A stretch of 64,000 nucleotides of DNA. Origin: JBFONV01 sp040779335 (GTDB lineage: Bacteria > Pseudomonadota > Gammaproteobacteria > Enterobacterales > Alteromonadaceae). The notes under the pieces were generated by a model that saw only the letters and a list, made by a program, of their open reading frames with translations, was not told the DNA's origin and ran no database searches. The translations under genes were made by a program, and so were the position numbers. Position 1 is the first letter of the stretch; the number at the start of each line of letters is the position of its first letter. The DNA lies in assembly GCA_040779335.1 (NCBI GenBank), contig JBFONV010000002.1:124001-188000 (forward strand), given 5' to 3'. This document shows positions 24,668 through 33,264 of this stretch, piece after piece.

Positions 24668-24860
24668 TTAAGTGGGTTTGGGTGATAGATGATCTATTCC
24701 AATAATTTTGGGCTCCTCGTTAAGTCAATAAACAAATAACCACAACTTCATGTTGAACAAGCGTCTAAAACTGAGACAATCAACTCAATTTTTAGTCAAC
24801 TGCCTAAAGATTGTTTAATTATCTCCAAATAACTAAATCGTTTATTAGGAAGAACAATAA

Positions 24861-24941
24861 AAAAGGGCAATAACATGTCTGTTATTGCCCTTTAAGATCA
24901 CATGTAACTATGTCGTACTAGTGGTTTTCTGAGACCATATT
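24861..24941. repeat. Intact copy of a direct repeat (fdx 3' end plus terminator); partner at 16301-16381
   Basis: Two blocks, 24861-24874 (14 of 14 identical to 16301-16314) and 24917-24941 (23 of 25 identical to 16357-16381), stand in the same orientation and spacing as at the partner site about 8.56 kb to the left. Confidence 0.75.
24865..24890 (-). terminator. Rho-independent terminator of the isc operon, after fdx
   Basis: GGGCAATAACA at 24865-24875 and TGTTATTGCCC at 24880-24890 form a perfect 11-bp stem with a 4-base loop; the A-run at 24859-24864 gives a T-run on the minus strand. It lies 27 bp after the fdx stop. Confidence 0.9.
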
Positions 24942-25256
24942 CACTGTATATTTAGGTATTTCTACCACTAAGTCTTCATCTTGAACTATGGCTTGGCAAC
25001 CTAAGCGTGATTCTGGTTCTAAGCCCCAAGCTTTATCAAGCATGTCGTCTTCTAACTCGTCACTTTCCTCTAATGAATCAAAACCTTCACGAATGATGAC
25101 GTGGCAAGTAGTACAAGCGCACACCTTTTCACAGGCATGTTCAATACCGATGTCATTTTTTAAGGCAACGTTTAGTACGCTTTCGCCTTGTTGAGCTTCA
25201 ACAACCGCACCATCAGGGCAAAGTTCTTCATTTGGGAGAAAAATAATTTTTGGCAT
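24918..25256 (-). CDS. fdx: Isc-type [2Fe-2S] ferredoxin
   Basis: The 112-residue protein (E. coli Fdx has 111) carries the cluster ligands Cys42, Cys48, Cys51 and Cys87 in HACEKVCACTTCH and RLGCQAI. It is the adrenodoxin-like ferredoxin that delivers electrons during cluster assembly on IscU. An extra Cys46 is present in the same loop. It starts 3 bp after hscA ends and is the last gene of the isc operon, followed by a strong terminator. IscX, the usual next gene in enterobacteria, is missing here. Confidence 0.96.
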   Translation of the reverse strand: MPKIIFLPNEELCPDGAVVEAQQGESVLNVALKNDIGIEHACEKVCACTTCHVIIREGFDSLEESDELEDDMLDKAWGLEPESRLGCQAIVQDEDLVVEIPKYTVNMVSENH

Positions 25257-25259
25257 GGT

Positions 25260-27134
25260 TTACACCTCGTCGACCGAATGACCAGAAAGCGCGGTGCGAA
25301 TAGATGAGTCCATTCTCCGTTCTGCAAATGTGGCCGTTTTACTATTTAAATGTTCAATGGCAGCTTCTATATCATCTGCAACATCGAGTTGGCTAATTTG
25401 GGCAAGCGATTTAATCGCTGCGTTTATATCGGCCTGTTCTTCATCAGAAAGTAACTGACTATCTGCGGCAAGGGCTGATTGTACTGATTCTATAACACGC
25501 AGTGCTTCAACCTGTTGTTCTTTCAGCATACGCGCTGACATATCTACTTTAGCATTGCTCATTGATTCAAGCAGCATAGACGTGATTTGCTTTTCTTCCA
25601 AGCCGAATGAGGGTTTTACTTCAATGCTTGCTTCAACCCCAGTCGATTTTTCCATGGCTGAAACTTCTAATAAACCGTCAGCATCTACTTTAAAAGTCAC
25701 ACGAATATGCGCGGCACCTGCAGTCATTGCCGGTATACCTCGTAATTCAAACCTTGCCAGTGAGCGACAATGGTCAACTAATTCACGTTCGCCTTGCAAC
25801 ACATGAATTGCCATGGCTGTTTGACCATCTTTAAAGGTAGTAAATTCTTGTGCTTTTGCGACAGGAATAGTGGTGTTTCGTGATATGACTTTTTCAACCA
25901 ACCCACCCATAGTTTCAAGCCCTAAGGACAGCGGAATAACGTCAAGCAACAGCATATCGCTATCAGGTTTATTACCCGCTAGAATATCGGCTTGAATAGC
26001 GGCGCCTATAGCAACCACTTTATCAGGGTCGATTGAGGTTAGTGGAGTTTTCTGAAAATGTTTTTCAACCTCATCGCGTACCAATGGTACTCGTGTTGAG
26101 CCGCCAACCATAACGACCTCGATGATATCATCGATACCAATTTCGGCGTCTTTAATCGCTCGGCGACATGTCCGTAATGTTTTTGCCACTAACGGTTGAA
26201 TAAGATGGTTAAAAGTATCGCGCGTACAAACAGAAGTCCACACATTGCCATCATCAAGCGTTAAGTTAACATCGCATGATTCAACGTCTGTTAATTGCTC
26301 TTTTACAAGACACGCTTGTTGTAATAATTGACGCTCCAATGTTGTCGACAATGGACGTTGTAAACCAGCTTGTTCAACAAAATAATCAACTAAGGCAACA
26401 TCAAAATCATCACCACCAAGGGCCGAATCACCGCCCGTTGCCAGCACTTCAAAAACACCTTTATTTAAACGCAATATTGAAATATCAAAGGTGCCACCAC
26501 CAAGGTCATAAACGGCAATCACCCCTTCTTGCTTTCCGGCATGTTTAGTATCAAGTCCATAAGCAACAGCAGCGGCCGTTGGTTCGTTTAATAAACGTAA
26601 TACATTGATACCTGCAAGTTTGGCGGCATCTTTAGTGCTCTGGCGTTGCGCATCATCAAAATATGCAGGCACAGTGATCACAACACCGGTAAGTTCGCCG
26701 CCTAACGCTTTACTTGCACGCTCAGATAAATTTTTTAATATTTCAGCTGAAACTTGTACCGGATTTACTGCACCACGGCGCGTTTCTATTTCAGGGTGAT
26801 TTTCATCACCTAGGAAACGATAAGGTAATGACGGATACTTAGCACGAATGTCTGCCAATGAACGTCCAATTAAACGTTTAGCAGAGACGATGGTATTTTC
26901 GGGATCTTTGATTGATAATGATTTTGCCGCGCTCCCCACCAATATTTCATTTTCTTGGTAGCTGACAATAGATGGCAGTATATCGCCGCCTTGCTCATCT
27001 AATATCGTTTCAGGTAAACCACTTTTTACGCTGGCAACCAGAGAGTTAGTGGTACCTAAATCAATACCAGCAGCAAGTCGATGCTCGTGAGGAACGGTAC
27101 TTTGTCCAGGTTCCGCAATTTGTAATAGGGCCAT
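25260..27134 (-). CDS. hscA: Fe-S cluster assembly chaperone HscA
   Basis: The 624-residue Hsp70-family protein has the nucleotide motifs GIDLGTTNSLVASV near residue 24, AVYDLGGGTFDISILR near 200 and VVMVGGSTRVPLVRDEV near 340. Its C-terminal part matches the substrate domain of HscA (ELRGIPAMTAGAAHIRVTF) and it lacks the acidic DnaK tail. HscA uses ATP to bind the LPPVK motif of IscU and release its cluster to target proteins, with HscB as cochaperone. Its place between hscB and fdx confirms the assignment over DnaK. Confidence 0.97.
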   Translation of the reverse strand: MALLQIAEPGQSTVPHEHRLAAGIDLGTTNSLVASVKSGLPETILDEQGGDILPSIVSYQENEILVGSAAKSLSIKDPENTIVSAKRLIGRSLADIRAKYPSLPYRFLGDENHPEIETRRGAVNPVQVSAEILKNLSERASKALGGELTGVVITVPAYFDDAQRQSTKDAAKLAGINVLRLLNEPTAAAVAYGLDTKHAGKQEGVIAVYDLGGGTFDISILRLNKGVFEVLATGGDSALGGDDFDVALVDYFVEQAGLQRPLSTTLERQLLQQACLVKEQLTDVESCDVNLTLDDGNVWTSVCTRDTFNHLIQPLVAKTLRTCRRAIKDAEIGIDDIIEVVMVGGSTRVPLVRDEVEKHFQKTPLTSIDPDKVVAIGAAIQADILAGNKPDSDMLLLDVIPLSLGLETMGGLVEKVISRNTTIPVAKAQEFTTFKDGQTAMAIHVLQGERELVDHCRSLARFELRGIPAMTAGAAHIRVTFKVDADGLLEVSAMEKSTGVEASIEVKPSFGLEEKQITSMLLESMSNAKVDMSARMLKEQQVEALRVIESVQSALAADSQLLSDEEQADINAAIKSLAQISQLDVADDIEAAIEHLNSKTATFAERRMDSSIRTALSGHSVDEV

Positions 27135-27202
27135 GATAGCGCTCTTTAACTCGTTAATTTTATATCACTACTGAGTGAGTAGTAATAAGAATATTCTAAA
27201 CG

Positions 27203-27733
27203 TTACTCGTCGAATAATAGATCTTCAAGGCGATCTAACTCGAGATGAAGCTTTTGATAAAATTTGAGCTTACGCAAGTTGTCACACGCTAGCTTGTTCG
27301 CTTGTTCTGTGTTTTCAAGCAATTGCTGTTGCATTTCTTTAAATAACTGTTCAAATTCAGCTTCTAATACTTGAGTAGCCTCAAACACCGCACCATGAAC
27401 ATCATCTGCATATTTTACTTCAGCAAGCATTTCACGCAATTCCATTTGGCGCATTAAAAAAGCATTATCGCTAAATGATGCTTGCTCATTCGGCATTTGA
27501 GTGCCGCGAACCTCTAGCATATATTGCGCGCGTTTTAATGGGTTTTTAAGGGTTTGAAAGGCGTCATTGATCATCGACGACTTCTGCACCGCCAGCAATT
27601 GCTCTTGTTTAGAGGCATGGGCAAAACGATCCGGGTGAATCGTTTTTTGCAATGATTGGTATTTTTCAGTTAACACATTAACGTCAATTTTGAACTGCGT
27701 TTCAAGTCCAAATAATTCAAAGTAATTCAACAC
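27203..27733 (-). CDS. hscB: Fe-S cluster cochaperone HscB (J protein)
   Basis: The 176-residue protein (family about 171-176) has an N-terminal J domain with the HPD motif at residues 33-35 (TIHPDRF) and a helical C-terminal domain that binds IscU. It brings IscU to HscA and stimulates its ATPase. The zinc-finger N-terminus found in the human homologue is absent, as usual in bacteria. It lies in the isc operon 24 bp after iscA. Confidence 0.96.
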   Translation of the reverse strand: MLNYFELFGLETQFKIDVNVLTEKYQSLQKTIHPDRFAHASKQEQLLAVQKSSMINDAFQTLKNPLKRAQYMLEVRGTQMPNEQASFSDNAFLMRQMELREMLAEVKYADDVHGAVFEATQVLEAEFEQLFKEMQQQLLENTEQANKLACDNLRKLKFYQKLHLELDRLEDLLFDE

Positions 27734-27757
27734 AACTCCAACGACTAAAACGACACA

Positions 27758-28081
27758 TTAAACATTAAAGCTTTCACCACAACCACATTCGCCTTTGGCA
27801 TTTGGATTGGTAAATTTGAATCCTTCGTTTAAACCTTCTTTAACAAAATCTAATTCGATTCCGTCGAGGTAAACTAAGCTTTTGCCATCAATAATAATAT
27901 TGACTTCATCAACAGAAAAAACTTCATCATCTTCATTTAAATCATCTACAAATTCAAGTACATATGCTAAGCCAGAACAGCCAGTCGTTTTGATACCCAA
28001 ACGTAAACCAAGGCCTTTGCCTCGGTTTACCATAAATGATTTTACACGTTCTGACGCTGCTGGCGTCATGGTAACTGACAT
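27758..28081 (-). CDS. iscA: Fe-S cluster A-type carrier IscA
   Basis: The 107-residue protein has the three conserved cysteines Cys35 (TTGCSGL), Cys99 and Cys101 (ECGCGESF) of A-type carriers, and the same length as E. coli IscA. It carries clusters, chiefly [4Fe-4S], from IscU to apo-proteins. It lies 14 bp after iscU in the operon. Confidence 0.96.
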   Translation of the reverse strand: MSVTMTPAASERVKSFMVNRGKGLGLRLGIKTTGCSGLAYVLEFVDDLNEDDEVFSVDEVNIIIDGKSLVYLDGIELDFVKEGLNEGFKFTNPNAKGECGCGESFNV

Positions 28082-28095
28082 GCTACTACTCCGCC

Positions 28096-28479
28096 TTACT
28101 CGCCTTGTTTACTTTTATAGTCTTCTATTGCTGCTTTAATGGCATCTTCCGCCAAAATAGAGCAATGTATTTTAACTGGAGGTAACGCAAGCTCTTCAGC
28201 AATGGCGGTATTTTTTATTTCGGCCGCTTCATCAATTGATTTGCCTTTCACCCACTCAGTAACGAGTGAACTTGACGCAATTGCAGAACCACACCCATAA
28301 GTTTTAAATTTTGCATCTTCGATGATCCCTTCGTTAGAGATCTTTAATTGCAATTTCATTACATCACCACAGGCTGGTGCACCCACCATACCTGTCGCCA
28401 CTTGTGGATCATTCTTATCCATTGAACCAACGTTGCGTGGGTTCTCGTAATGATCAATAACTTTTTCGCTGTAAGCCAT
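28096..28479 (-). CDS. iscU: Fe-S cluster scaffold IscU
   Basis: The 127-residue protein (128 in E. coli) has the three cluster-binding cysteines Cys37 (APACGD), Cys63 (YGCGSA) and Cys106 (KIHCSI), the Asp39 that helps cluster release, and the LPPVK motif at residues 99-103 recognised by HscA. It receives sulfur from IscS and iron to build [2Fe-2S] clusters. It lies 21 bp after iscS. Confidence 0.97.
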   Translation of the reverse strand: MAYSEKVIDHYENPRNVGSMDKNDPQVATGMVGAPACGDVMKLQLKISNEGIIEDAKFKTYGCGSAIASSSLVTEWVKGKSIDEAAEIKNTAIAEELALPPVKIHCSILAEDAIKAAIEDYKSKQGE

Positions 28480-28500
28480 AATAATTTCTCCCGGTGGCGC

Positions 28501-29715
28501 CTAGTGCGCAACCCATTCAACTGAATCTAAATCTACGCCGTCTTTAAACATTTCCCACAACGGAGACATATCACGTAAATGGCCAATTGATCTTTTAATT
28601 AAATCAATCGCATAATCTATTTCTTCTTCGGTAGTAAAACGTCCAAAACTAAATCGAATTGAACTGTGTGCCATTTCATCATTTAAGCCTAAAGCACGTA
28701 ATACATATGAAGGTTCTAAACTTGCCGATGTACAAGCTGAACCCGATGATACCGCTAAATCTTTAAGCGCCATGATCAGTGACTCACCTTCAACAAAGTT
28801 AAAACTCACGTTAAGGTTGCCCGCATAACGCTTGTCAAAATCACCATTAACAAACACTTGCTCCATTTCACTTAAACCATTCCACAAGCGATCACGCATT
28901 TTAGTGACATGTATCATGTCTTGGTCCATTTCTTCTTTGGCAATACGGAACGCTTCGCCCATACCAACAATTTGATGCGTCGCTAATGTACCACTGCGCA
29001 TGCCACGTTCATGACCACCACCGTGCATTTGCGCTTCTAAGCGAATACGAGGTTTACGACGAACGTATAGGGCACCGATGCCTTTTGGTCCGTAAATTTT
29101 ATGGGCAGAAAACGACATTAAATCAACTTTCAAATGTTGCATATCAATCGCAAGTTTACCTGCGCTTTGCGCCGCGTCGACATGAAAGACAATTTTACGT
29201 GCACGACACATTTCACCAATTTCAGCAATGTCTTGAACCACGCCAATTTCGTTGTTTACGTGCATAATGCTCACTAATATAGTGTCATCACGCATAGCAT
29301 CACTTAATTTATTTAAATCAATAAGACCATTAGATTCAGGATCTAGATAAGTTACCTCAAATCCTTGGCGTTCTAATTCACGACAAGTATCTAATACTGC
29401 TTTATGCTCGGTTTTACAGGTAATAATATGCTTACCTTTTTTGTCGTAAAAATGAGCAGCGCCTTTAATGGCTAAATTGTTGGATTCTGTTGCGCCGGAA
29501 GTGAAAACAATTTCACGTGGATCGGCATTAATTAATTCAGCAACTTGATTGCGAGCAATGTCTACCGCTTCTTCAGCCTGCCAGCCAAATTTGTGTGAAC
29601 GAGATGCTGGGTTACCATAGCATCCATCGGTAGTCATATATTGCATCATTTTTTCAGCAACACGTTTATCAACGGGGGTTGTTGCTGAATAATCAAAATA
29701 AATCGGTAGCTTCAT
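28501..29715 (-). CDS. iscS: Cysteine desulfurase IscS
   Basis: The 404-residue PLP enzyme matches E. coli IscS in length. The PLP lysine is Lys206 in SAHKIYGPKG and the persulfide-forming cysteine is Cys328 in SSGSACTSASLEPS. It takes sulfur from L-cysteine for Fe-S clusters and for tRNA thiolation and other sulfur pathways. It sits 36 bp after iscR. The nearby cysE gene makes the precursor for its substrate, a sensible pairing. Confidence 0.98.
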   Translation of the reverse strand: MKLPIYFDYSATTPVDKRVAEKMMQYMTTDGCYGNPASRSHKFGWQAEEAVDIARNQVAELINADPREIVFTSGATESNNLAIKGAAHFYDKKGKHIITCKTEHKAVLDTCRELERQGFEVTYLDPESNGLIDLNKLSDAMRDDTILVSIMHVNNEIGVVQDIAEIGEMCRARKIVFHVDAAQSAGKLAIDMQHLKVDLMSFSAHKIYGPKGIGALYVRRKPRIRLEAQMHGGGHERGMRSGTLATHQIVGMGEAFRIAKEEMDQDMIHVTKMRDRLWNGLSEMEQVFVNGDFDKRYAGNLNVSFNFVEGESLIMALKDLAVSSGSACTSASLEPSYVLRALGLNDEMAHSSIRFSFGRFTTEEEIDYAIDLIKRSIGHLRDMSPLWEMFKDGVDLDSVEWVAH

Positions 29716-29751
29716 GGGCTAACATTCTCCAACTTAAATGGACACGACTGG

Positions 29752-30261
29752 CTATTGCCAATCGTGAATAATATTTCTGGTTTCTATTAATGTTTCTACA
29801 GATGAGCCAGCTTTACGCTCACTTTTGAAACGATCTTGACGACGAGAAACCGATTTAACATCTCTCTTTTCTACCAATTCGGATAAAGATATGCCTTGTA
29901 AAAAATCTTCAATTCTTTCACTTAAATCTTCCCATAAACTATGAGTAAGACATTGATTTCCATCCTGACAATTGCCTTTACCTTGACATCTTGTCGCATT
30001 AACACTTTCGTCGACCGCACTAATAACATCAGCGATTGCTATTTGCGCAGAGCATTTACCTAAACGATATCCGCCACCAGGGCCACGAACACTATTAACT
30101 AAACCATGCTTACGTAAACGAGAAAATAATTGTTCTAAATATGATAACGAAATACCTTGACGCTCAGAAATATCAGCCAAAGGTACTGGACCAGTTGCAG
30201 CATGAATAGCCACATCAAGCATAGCAGTTACGGCATAACGCCCTTTTGAAGTAAGTTTCAT
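29752..30261 (-). CDS. iscR: Fe-S cluster-sensing repressor IscR
   Basis: The 169-residue Rrf2-family regulator has an N-terminal winged helix and the [2Fe-2S] ligands Cys92, Cys98, Cys104 and His107 in CQGKGNCQDGNQCLTH, the same spacing and numbering as E. coli. Holo-IscR represses the isc operon through type 1 sites; three such candidates overlap its promoter just upstream. It is the first gene of iscRSUA-hscBA-fdx, read right to left. Confidence 0.97.
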   Translation of the reverse strand: MKLTSKGRYAVTAMLDVAIHAATGPVPLADISERQGISLSYLEQLFSRLRKHGLVNSVRGPGGGYRLGKCSAQIAIADVISAVDESVNATRCQGKGNCQDGNQCLTHSLWEDLSERIEDFLQGISLSELVEKRDVKSVSRRQDRFKSERKAGSSVETLIETRNIIHDWQ

Positions 30262-30288
30262 TATCTATCCTATCTAAATCGCCGCGCA

Positions 30289-30316
30289 ATTTTACATAAC
30301 CCTGTAAAATAGTCAA
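30289..30316 (-). promoter_or_regulatory. iscR promoter
   Basis: On the minus strand a -35 box TTGACT (30311-30316) and a -10 box TAAAAT (30289-30294) are spaced by 16 bp and lie about 28 bp before the iscR ATG. The -35 overlaps a candidate IscR site, which would give direct repression. Confidence 0.65.
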
Positions 30317-30320
30317 CTAA
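30296..30320 (-). promoter_or_regulatory. Candidate type 1 IscR site, promoter-overlapping
   Basis: About 20 of 25 positions fit the E. coli type 1 consensus (ATASYYGACTR, WWWYAGTC, RRSTAT in order), with the right half AGTCAACTA best conserved. It covers the -35 box and abuts the next site without a gap. Confidence 0.55.
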
Positions 30321-30345
30321 ATACCCGACCAATATACTCAAGTAT
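30321..30345 (-). promoter_or_regulatory. Candidate type 1 IscR site, middle
   Basis: About 23 of 25 positions fit the type 1 consensus, from ATACCCGACC at the left to CTCAAGTAT at the right. It lies directly upstream of the iscR -35 box. Confidence 0.75.
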
Positions 30346-30375
30346 TATACCTAAGACAAAATATGAAGCAAATGA

Positions 30376-30400
30376 ATACTTGAGTATTTTAATCAAGTAT
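30376..30400 (-). promoter_or_regulatory. Candidate type 1 IscR site, upstream
   Basis: About 23 of 25 positions fit the type 1 consensus, from ATACTTGAGT at the left to AATCAAGTAT at the right. It lies 30 bp further from iscR than the middle site, an arrangement like the multiple sites of E. coli iscR. Confidence 0.7.
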
Positions 30401-30426
30401 TCATTTGTAAGAGATAAATTAGGTGC

Positions 30427-31236
30427 CTAAATTTCCGGATCAAAAGCTTCAGTAACACTTTCACGGCGCTTCGCGGCTTCTTTTTCGTCTTCAACAAACT
30501 CACCAACGCGCAGTTCAGGCAGAGCTTCTTGACATACATTTCCACCCAAACCATTTACTTCTTTGCATAAGTCAGACACTTTGTTGTCCATCAAGTGCAT
30601 ATGATCAAGTAGTCGACCAATCGCTTTAGCTACCGGATCTGGATTATCTTCAGATACCGCGTAAGCATCGAACCCAAATTTTTGTGCGACAGCAGCGCGT
30701 GCTTTTTCATCGCCGCTTTTACCGTTAGAACTAACAATGCGTCCAGGAATACCCACTGCCGTTGCATTATCAGGAACGTCTTTAACCACAACAGAATTAG
30801 AACCAACTTTCCCACTCTTACCTATCGTAATTGGGCCAAGAACTTTAGCACCAGCCCCAATAACGACATTATCCATTAAGGTTGGGTGGCGTTTACCCGG
30901 TTTCCAACTGGTGCCACCTAAAGTGACTCCTTGGTAAAGTGTCACATCGTCGCCAATTTCAGCCGTGCCACCGATAACAACGCCCATACCGTGATCAATA
31001 AAGAAGCGTCTACCAATCGTTGCGCCAGGGTGAATTTCTATACCCGTTAACCAACGAGAGAATGTCGAAAGCGTTCTAGCAAGCCATTTCCAGTTACTTT
31101 TCCATAACTTATGACTAATACGATGAAACCAGACAGCATGAAGTCCAGGGTAATTAACCAGTACTTCAAATGTCGTCCTTGCAGCGGGATCTCTATCAAA
31201 GACACTGTTAATATCTTCTTTGATGCGGCTAAACAT
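30427..31236 (-). CDS. cysE: Serine O-acetyltransferase
   Basis: The 269-residue protein begins MFSRIKEDINSVFDRDPAAR and has a left-handed hexapeptide-repeat domain (about residues 60-180: IDHGMGVVIGGTAEIGDDVT, LYQGVTLGGT, VGSNSVVVKDVPDNATAVG). It makes O-acetylserine from serine and acetyl-CoA, the step before sulfide is added to give cysteine. The N-terminal start is like the EpsC/SrpH type that lies next to iscR in many gammaproteobacteria. It lies between trmJ and iscR on the same strand; the 165 bp gap to iscR has the iscR promoter, so it is not needed for isc transcription. Confidence 0.95.
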   Translation of the reverse strand: MFSRIKEDINSVFDRDPAARTTFEVLVNYPGLHAVWFHRISHKLWKSNWKWLARTLSTFSRWLTGIEIHPGATIGRRFFIDHGMGVVIGGTAEIGDDVTLYQGVTLGGTSWKPGKRHPTLMDNVVIGAGAKVLGPITIGKSGKVGSNSVVVKDVPDNATAVGIPGRIVSSNGKSGDEKARAAVAQKFGFDAYAVSEDNPDPVAKAIGRLLDHMHLMDNKVSDLCKEVNGLGGNVCQEALPELRVGEFVEDEKEAAKRRESVTEAFDPEI

Positions 31237-31300
31237 ATTGCTTCCTTATCTCGTTATAGGGTTTGCTATATACCAATGAAACACCTTATTGCTCTTGGTA

Positions 31301-32047
31301 TTAATCTTTTGCTTTTGCTGCTCTTTCAACTGATGCCAAAATACCGCGCATCATTTTCAACTCTTTGGTGTCGGGTCTTGCTCGGTTAAACAAACGTTTT
31401 AACTTAGTCATCACTAAACCTGGGTGACTTGGCACAATAAACCCAGTTGCCTTTAGCGCCTCTTCAAAATGCTGGAAAAAACGTTCAGTTTCTTCAACAA
31501 CAGGGTATTCTTCTTCATCGTGATTACGTTCAAACTGTTGCTGCTGTAGTGCTAAAAAGCTCATTCTCACTTCATAACTCAAGGTTTGTACTGCCATCGC
31601 TAAGTTCAATGAACTGTATTCAGGGTTAGCGGGGATCTGCACATGAAAGTGACACAACTGAAGTTCTTCATTGGTCAAGCCACTGCTCTCTCGTCCAAAG
31701 ACTAATGCTACTGGGTAATCAGCCACCTCTTTAATAAGCTTTTCACCGCAACCACGAGGCTCTAACATAGGCCAAGGCAAAGTGCGCGAACGGGCACTAG
31801 TGCCAACTACTAAACCACAGTCTTGTATCGCTTCTTCTAAGGTTGCGACTACTTTTGCATTTGCTAATACATCGGTTGCACCCGCAGCTAACGCTTGCGC
31901 TTGGCCATTAGGTAATTCAATAGGGTCAACTAACACCAGTTGACTTAATCCCATGGTTTTCATCGCCCGTGCTGCTGAGCCAATATTTCGGCAATCTGAC
32001 GTATTCACTAAGACGATACGTACGTTTTCTAATTTTGGACCTGACAT
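31301..32047 (-). CDS. trmJ: tRNA (cytidine/uridine-2'-O-)-methyltransferase TrmJ
   Basis: The 248-residue SPOUT-fold methyltransferase has the motifs VLVNTSDCRNIGSAARAMKTMG at the N-terminus, LVFGRESSGLTNEEL (residues about 118-132) and PANPEYSSLNLAMAVQ (about 140-155), typical of the TrmH/TrmJ group. It methylates the ribose of position 32 in several tRNAs, using AdoMet. The gene order suhB/trmJ/(cysE)/iscR is the usual one in the class, which supports the name. It is divergent from suhB. Confidence 0.93.
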   Translation of the reverse strand: MSGPKLENVRIVLVNTSDCRNIGSAARAMKTMGLSQLVLVDPIELPNGQAQALAAGATDVLANAKVVATLEEAIQDCGLVVGTSARSRTLPWPMLEPRGCGEKLIKEVADYPVALVFGRESSGLTNEELQLCHFHVQIPANPEYSSLNLAMAVQTLSYEVRMSFLALQQQQFERNHDEEEYPVVEETERFFQHFEEALKATGFIVPSHPGLVMTKLKRLFNRARPDTKELKMMRGILASVERAAKAKD

Positions 32048-32422
32048 TATAACAATCTAGATGGCTAAAAATGCCGACAATATTAACATAGAACACTAAC
32101 CGCACGCTTTAAAAAAAGCATCTGTTTTTTAATTTTCTTCTATGGCAATTCAATCTGGATTAGTCATTTTTTATATAAGCTTTAGAATAAATAAAATTAT
32201 TGACTACAATTGTTGCTGAAGAGGAGAACTTACGCTTTAAATCGCTTGGCCGCGTTATTTAATGTCCAATATATAATGCCAAATTAAAAATGATTACAAA
32301 TCATACAATTTAATTTGTTGACGCTGTCGCTATATGAAATTGTTTTTGCTATAATCCGCGCGCTTGATTTTTCGCTATTGCTTTCAAGCATTGTTCTTTT
32401 ACAAAACTAGGGTAGTCAAACT
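32048..32422. other. Divergent promoter region between trmJ and suhB
   Basis: 375 bp, no gene visible. It holds the extended -10 for suhB at 32347-32355; the promoter of trmJ on the other strand was not located. Confidence 0.5.
32347..32355 (+). promoter_or_regulatory. Extended -10 promoter element for suhB
   Basis: TGCTATAAT gives a perfect -10 hexamer (32350-32355) with an upstream TGn, followed by a GC-rich CCGCGCGC discriminator, about 67 bp before the start codon. No good -35 is seen at 17 bp, which an extended -10 can replace. Confidence 0.6.
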
Positions 32423-33226
32423 ATGCATCCAATGCTAAATATTGCTGTGCGCGCAGCGCGCTCTGCTGGCAGCGTTATCGTTCGTGCGTTCGAACAACTT
32501 GATAAAGTAGAAATTGAAGAAAAAGGCACAAACGATTTTGTTACTAATGTCGATATTAGTGCAGAACAAGCGATTATTGATACTATTCGTAAGTCTTATC
32601 CAAATCACACTATTATTGGTGAAGAGTGCGGAATTTTACAAGGCGAAGATGATGACTACCAATGGATCATCGACCCGCTCGATGGTACCACCAATTTTAT
32701 TAAAGGCATCCCTCATTTCGCTGTTTCTATTGCATTGAAAGTGAAAGGCAAACTTGATCAAGCCGTTATTTATGATCCTATTCGTGGTGAGTTGTTTTCA
32801 GCAAGTCGCGGTAAAGGTGCACAGTTAAATGGCTTTCGCATTCGTGTTAAACAACATAAAGAACTTACAGGCGCAATATTAGCCACAGGTTTTCCTTTCA
32901 AGAAAAAACAACACACTGATGCATATTTCAATATGTTTAAAGCACTGTTTGTTAAAACAGCTGACATGCGTCGCGCGGGCTCTGCAGCGTTAGATTTAGC
33001 TTATGTTGCCGCTGGTCGTGTTGATGGCTTTTTTGAAATTGGCTTGAAACCTTGGGATACCGCAGCTGGTGAGCTGCTCGTTATAGAAGCAGGTGGTTTA
33101 GTGACTGATTTTACTGGTGGTCACAATCATGCTCAATCAGGCAACATTGTTGCAACAAGTTCTCGTTTATTAAAAGAAATTTTAAAAGACATTCGCCCTC
33201 ACTTGGGTGAAGCCTTAAGCAAATAA
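32423..33226 (+). CDS. suhB: Inositol monophosphatase family protein SuhB
   Basis: The 267-residue protein has the same length as E. coli SuhB and the metal-binding motifs GEECG (residue about 67), WIIDPLDGTTNFIKG (residues 82-96) and PWDTAAGELLVIEAGG (about 211-226). The enzyme removes phosphate from inositol-1-phosphate using magnesium; in E. coli it also takes part in rRNA transcription antitermination. It is followed by a strong terminator, so it is a single-gene unit. Confidence 0.95.
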   Translation: MHPMLNIAVRAARSAGSVIVRAFEQLDKVEIEEKGTNDFVTNVDISAEQAIIDTIRKSYPNHTIIGEECGILQGEDDDYQWIIDPLDGTTNFIKGIPHFAVSIALKVKGKLDQAVIYDPIRGELFSASRGKGAQLNGFRIRVKQHKELTGAILATGFPFKKKQHTDAYFNMFKALFVKTADMRRAGSAALDLAYVAAGRVDGFFEIGLKPWDTAAGELLVIEAGGLVTDFTGGHNHAQSGNIVATSSRLLKEILKDIRPHLGEALSK

Positions 33227-33264
33227 TCTAACCTTGCTTAAAGCCCTTATTTGGGTTTACTGAG

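Larger units (their letters stand above)
24340..24917. other. 578-bp intergenic region between the cyclase and fdx
   Basis: It holds the fdx terminator (24865-24890) and a coding-like remnant (24503-24667). No iscX gene, which often follows fdx in related bacteria, is present. The remainder, including 24670-24858, shows nothing recognisable. Confidence 0.5.

Noticed and set aside
25260..27134. dnaK
   Set aside because: It lies between hscB and fdx, lacks the acidic DnaK tail and has the HscA substrate domain pattern.
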